In this document: positions 14,736 through 17,731 of the stretch, piece after piece
How positions within the stretch are numbered: the first letter of the stretch is position 1
Layout of the letters: every line of letters begins with the position of its first letter
NCBI RefSeq assembly: GCF_030146175.1
Contig: NZ_JASLCE010000066.1
Location: 1-17,731, forward strand
Source: Flavobacterium sp.
GTDB lineage: Bacteria; Bacteroidota; Bacteroidia; Flavobacteriales; Flavobacteriaceae
Direction of reading: 5' to 3'
DNA: 17,731 nucleotides
Made by a program: the position numbers and the translations under genes
Notes under the pieces: generated by a model
Databases searched by the model: none
Told to the model about the DNA's origin: nothing
What the model saw: only the letters and a program-made list of their open reading frames with translations

Positions 14736-17435
14736 TTATTCATTTTCTGTGCTATTGTATTTGGGCAATGTAAAATGGAAAACCGCTCCGTTTTCTTTAT
14801 TTTCAGCCCATATTTGTCCTTTATGATGTTCGACGATCTGCTTACAGATGGCCAATCCGAGTCCGCTGCCAACCGGCTTTTTGATATTCTGATTAGTCGA
14901 CTGGTAAAATTTGTCAAAAATCGCATCCAGGTCTTCCGGATTAATTCCTTTTCCATTGTCACGGATGCTCGTTAGCAAATACGCTCCGCTTTCCGTTACC
15001 GTTATTGAAATCTGACCCTCCGTTTCCGGGCAAAATTTTACCGCATTTGAAACCAGATTCGTAATTACCTGTATAATCCGTTCTTCGTCATACCAGGCTT
15101 CGGCTACCGTTTCGGTAACAAAATTTACGGCTATCTTTTTGTTGCGGATCAGTTGTTGTAACGGTTCCAAAGCCGTAACTATTGTATCATCCAGGCTGTT
15201 TTTTGTGGCCTGAATCTGTTGTTTTCCGGTTTCGAATTTTTCGAGGTCTAAAATTTTGTTGATCAACCTATTTAAACGATCGGATTCCGATATAATGTTC
15301 TTTAAAAACTGTTTGCGCAATTCTTCCGGAATGTCGTCATCGTCGTACAAAATCTCACTGGAAGCTTTTATCGCGGTAATCGGTGTTCGTAATTCGTGGG
15401 TTACCGTATCCAAAAATTCATCTTTCTGCGCGTCTTTTTCCAAAAGCTGTTCGTTGGCTTTTTGCAACTGGGCGGTAATCTGTTTTAATTCGTTGGACGT
15501 TTCCGTCAGTTTTTTATTGATGATGATGTTTTCGCGGGATTCTTCCAAAATATGCAATACTTCCTGTAGCGATACTTTTTCTTCTTTTACCACACTTGAA
15601 ATCAATATTCGCGCCGAAGCGGTTCCAATATGACCCGTAAGCAGGTTTTCGGCAAACTTGATCAATCGGGCATCGGCCTGTTCCTGATTTTTATCGACAT
15701 TGTATTTCAGATTAAAAATCGTCAGTGCCCGTTTGGTGCGTTCTTCACCCAAAAATCGTTTGAGCACTTTTTCGATATCACGGGTATAAGCCGTTCCTTT
15801 CCAGACAAAAGCGTTTTCGTGCATCGTACTGTATTTGTCGATGTCGATAAACATTTCGGCATAATTGCGTTCGCGGTAGTTCCCTTTAAAACTCACGGAA
15901 ACCGCCAGATAAATGATCGTATTAAACAGTAAACTCCAGAAAAGTGCCTGTGGAATCGGTGCCAGATAATCCAATCCGAATAACTGAAACGGTTTTAAGA
16001 GTTCGATTCCGGCTAAACCTTCGGATATAAAGGTACTGCTGCTGTTGGTAATCCCGATACCATATGGAATCAACAAGGTATAAACGCAAACTAAAAATCC
16101 GATTAACATTCCGGAAATAGCGCCCAAACGGGATCCGCGACGCCATAATAACGCTCCAAAAAAGGCCGGAGCCAGTTGCGCCATAATCACAAAAGAAACC
16201 AATCCAATCGAAAACAGGTTGTAATCCAATACATAAAAACGATAGATCAGATATGCAACAATGATCAATAGAAAAATACACACTTTACGGATGTTTACAA
16301 TCCGTTTGCTGTTTTTATCCTGAACATCACTTTGAAGCGTCCCAAGAAATCCGTAGGGAATCAACAGGTTGTTACTCAACATAATCGATAATCCGATCGA
16401 AGCCACCACGATCATCGATATCGAAGCCGAAAAGCCACCAAGAAATACCAATACCGTTATCGTTGTATTATTAAAGTATTGCGGAATCAACAGCGAATAC
16501 GTATCTGCATTTCCCGTACCTTCCGAAAACAGGATATTTCCGCCCCAGGCGATCGGATACACAAAAATATTAAACAGTAACAGGTATAACGGAAACAACC
16601 AGATCGCGGTTTTAATATGACTCTCCCGATTGTTTTCGACCACCGCCATCTGAAATTGACGCGGTAACAGAAACATCGCAAATAACGACAGTAAGCATAA
16701 AAAGAACCAATTGAGTGCCTGCGGTAGCCCTCCTATGGTATTCTTTTCGCGGAAACCTTCTATCAGACTGGCTTTGGCATAAATATCTTCGAAACCGTCA
16801 AATACAAAATAGGTTACGTATATGCCTACCAGAATAAAGAAAAAGAGTTTTAAAACCGATTCCATTGCCACGGCGGTCACAATTCCTTTTCTTTTTTCGG
16901 AAGCATCCACATAACGGGTTCCATAATAGGAGGCAAAAAGGGCAAGCGCAATAGCTACATAGGTTGTGGTATCGTTAAACACATTGGAACTTAACGAGGT
17001 TTGGGTTACTATTGTAAAGGTTTCGGCAATTGCTTTTAATTGTAAGGCGATATACGGGATGATCCCGACAACACTAATAAAAGTAACCAACGCGCCTAGA
17101 AAACGGCTGTTTCCGTAGCGTAAAGAAATAAAATCGGCCAAACTGGAAATTTTATTGACACGCGATATCCGGATGATCTTTCGCAAAATTACAATCCACG
17201 CCGGAATAATGATAATCGGTCCCAGATATACCGTAAGGTAACTCAGTCCCGACTGTGCCGCTACTCCGATACTTCCATAATACGTCCAGGCCGAGCAATA
17301 CACGGCAAGCGAAAAAGTATACACATACGGATTGTTTGTCCATTTGCTGTTGGCTTTTTTTTCGGCCCAATGGGCTACAAAAAATAAGATTCCCAGATAA
17401 AACAACAATATGATCAGTAAACTATAACTACTCAT
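14736..17435 (-). CDS. SLC5 symporter-STAC-sensor histidine kinase (CrbS-like)
   Basis: An inner-membrane sensor of 899 residues from the ATG at 17435. The first 530 or so residues form a sodium:solute symporter (SLC5/PutP fold) with about 13 helices. Residues about 545-630 (KRFLGEERTKRA, then GTASARILISSV) match the STAC domain that joins SLC5 and kinase modules. A coiled coil at about 635-670 leads to the HisKA domain with phospho-acceptor His680 (THELRTP) and an HATPase domain with Asn797 (N box) and GSGLGLAI from Gly856. The kinase residues are intact. In Vibrio and Pseudomonas this architecture is CrbS, which controls acs; whether it transports is debated there. A TTG start at 17450 is possible but the ATG before helix 1 is better. 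The start overlaps the preceding small gene by 8 nt and the regulator follows by 1 nt. Confidence 0.95.
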   Translation of the reverse strand: MSSYSLLIILLFYLGILFFVAHWAEKKANSKWTNNPYVYTFSLAVYCSAWTYYGSIGVAAQSGLSYLTVYLGPIIIIPAWIVILRKIIRISRVNKISSLADFISLRYGNSRFLGALVTFISVVGIIPYIALQLKAIAETFTIVTQTSLSSNVFNDTTTYVAIALALFASYYGTRYVDASEKRKGIVTAVAMESVLKLFFFILVGIYVTYFVFDGFEDIYAKASLIEGFREKNTIGGLPQALNWFFLCLLSLFAMFLLPRQFQMAVVENNRESHIKTAIWLFPLYLLLFNIFVYPIAWGGNILFSEGTGNADTYSLLIPQYFNNTTITVLVFLGGFSASISMIVVASIGLSIMLSNNLLIPYGFLGTLQSDVQDKNSKRIVNIRKVCIFLLIIVAYLIYRFYVLDYNLFSIGLVSFVIMAQLAPAFFGALLWRRGSRLGAISGMLIGFLVCVYTLLIPYGIGITNSSSTFISEGLAGIELLKPFQLFGLDYLAPIPQALFWSLLFNTIIYLAVSVSFKGNYRERNYAEMFIDIDKYSTMHENAFVWKGTAYTRDIEKVLKRFLGEERTKRALTIFNLKYNVDKNQEQADARLIKFAENLLTGHIGTASARILISSVVKEEKVSLQEVLHILEESRENIIINKKLTETSNELKQITAQLQKANEQLLEKDAQKDEFLDTVTHELRTPITAIKASSEILYDDDDIPEELRKQFLKNIISESDRLNRLINKILDLEKFETGKQQIQATKNSLDDTIVTALEPLQQLIRNKKIAVNFVTETVAEAWYDEERIIQVITNLVSNAVKFCPETEGQISITVTESGAYLLTSIRDNGKGINPEDLDAIFDKFYQSTNQNIKKPVGSGLGLAICKQIVEHHKGQIWAENKENGAVFHFTLPKYNSTENE

Positions 17436-17622
17436 AATACCGTTTAACAACTAAAAATGAAACTACTATTGAAACAATCCATATGGAAAAAAAGTAGCCG
17501 TAAATTACCGGGATTCCAAAAATGGCATCGGCGTGATCAAAAAGAAGCACCAATGGCAAATTAAAAGCCAGTAATAAGACTATAGATAAGATAACTAATT
17601 TTTGTTCGTGCCGTTTTTTCAT
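17428..17622 (-). CDS. DUF3311-like small membrane protein preceding the symporter-kinase
   Basis: A 64-residue inner-membrane protein with a basic start (MKKRHEQK), two hydrophobic helices at about 9-28 and 38-59, and a basic end. The segment FGIPVIYGYFF after the first helix and the tail VVKRYYE fit the DUF3311 pattern, a family of small proteins that usually precede sodium:solute symporter genes, similar in placement to YjcH before ActP or YhdT before PanF. The stop lies inside the kinase gene, with an 8-nt overlap, which implies translational coupling and supports it as a real gene. It may be an accessory subunit for folding, stability or transport of the SLC5 part. The family call is from memory of its pattern; the length, topology and overlap are seen directly. 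Confidence 0.8.
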   Translation of the reverse strand: MKKRHEQKLVILSIVLLLAFNLPLVLLFDHADAIFGIPVIYGYFFSIWIVSIVVSFLVVKRYYE

Positions 17623-17642
17623 GTGTTCTACAAAACCAAAGG

Positions 17643-17670
17643 ACCCCGGAGTTCCAAAGAATTCCGGAGT
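17643..17670. repeat. Imperfect hairpin upstream of the DUF3311-like gene
   Basis: Arms 17646-17654 and 17659-17667 pair over 9 bp with one G-U (plus strand) or one A-C mismatch (minus strand) around a 4-nt loop. On the minus strand it is followed by a short T-rich stretch (CTTTGGTTTTG). It could be a weak terminator for the gene to the right or a leader hairpin of the kinase operon. It also contains a direct repeat of ACTCCGG. Confidence 0.35.
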
Positions 17671-17696
17671 ACCATTAATAACCAGGTAGTTATAGA

Positions 17697-17731
17697 TTAA
17701 TCTTCACTATCATATTCTCCGATAAGGGCAT
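17697..17731 (-). CDS. Possible C-terminal end of an upstream gene
   Basis: One minus-strand frame entering from the window edge encodes the ten residues ALIGEYDSED and then TAA at 17699-17697. The acidic ending looks like a normal protein C-terminus and would leave a 74-nt gap to the DUF3311-like gene. With so few residues the frame choice is a guess; another frame stays open to 17690. No function can be given. Confidence 0.25.
   Translation of the reverse strand, partial: ALIGEYDSED

Noticed and set aside
14369..14962. 197-residue version of the response regulator starting at 14962
   Set aside because: The first 76 residues are read from a shifted frame through the kinase HATPase coding region and look unlike protein; the receiver domain starts cleanly at 14734.
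17621..17689. Plus-strand 22-codon frame starting at 17621
   Set aside because: Very short, composed mostly of the hairpin repeat, and it overlaps the start of the supported minus-strand gene.
1..17731. Insertion sequences, prophage, CRISPR, tRNA or rRNA
   Set aside because: No transposase, long terminal repeats, spaced repeat array or recognisable RNA gene was found on either strand by inspection.

Overview
The window looks like a chromosomal segment of a member of Bacteroidota, most likely Flavobacteriaceae. The grounds are moderate-to-low GC, starts with A/T-rich leaders instead of strong Shine-Dalgarno sites, several promoter-like TTG-N18-20-TAnnTTTG pairs (the Bacteroidota sigma consensus), and the flavobacterial look of the arsenic and acetate genes. 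No rRNA, tRNA, CRISPR array, insertion sequence or phage gene was seen.

Layout, left to right. (1) Positions 1-856, minus: the N-terminal part of a P-loop ATPase, visibly more A/T-rich than the rest and cut by the window edge. (2) 981-3673: an IclR-type regulator diverging from an MFS efflux-type transporter and a short-chain dehydrogenase; a strong hairpin terminator (3706-3735) follows. (3) 3780-6294, minus: a compact arsenic-resistance operon, arsR - DUF6428 - arsC - ACR3 exporter, with two related operator-like 16-mers, one before arsR and one inside the operon before the DUF6428 gene. (4) 6427-7293, plus: an EamA/DMT transporter. (5) 7354-9886, plus: a cNMP/CBS/DUF294 nucleotidyltransferase-like protein followed 4 nt later by a DEDDh 3'-5' exonuclease. 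(6) 9881-10369, minus: a small two-helix membrane protein of unknown role, converging on the exonuclease with a 6-nt overlap. (7) 10528-17622, minus: one long gene cluster reading DUF3311-like small membrane protein, SLC5-STAC-histidine kinase, single-domain response regulator, propionyl-CoA-synthetase-like ligase, acetyl-CoA synthetase, then a strong terminator (10474-10506).

How the genes work together. Cluster 7 resembles a Bacteroidota version of the proteobacterial CrbS/CrbR 'acetate switch', in which a symporter-like sensor kinase controls acs. Here the kinase, its regulator and two AMP-forming short-chain acyl-CoA ligases are in one transcription direction with gaps of 1-23 nt or small overlaps. 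A DUF3311-like protein precedes the kinase, and the regulator has only a receiver domain, so the route from kinase to gene expression is not visible. The CBS/nucleotidyltransferase plus exonuclease pair on the opposite strand is, from memory, a frequent neighbour of acs/actP genes in Proteobacteria, so its presence here may mark a wider conserved acetate module. The arsenic operon is self-contained: ArsR senses, ArsC reduces arsenate, ACR3 exports arsenite, and the DUF6428 protein with a cysteine-rich tail has an unknown part.

Several starts were moved inward from the longest possible reading frame to an ATG that fits the protein family: IclR 1670, MFS 1771, EamA 6427, response regulator 14734, kinase 17435.
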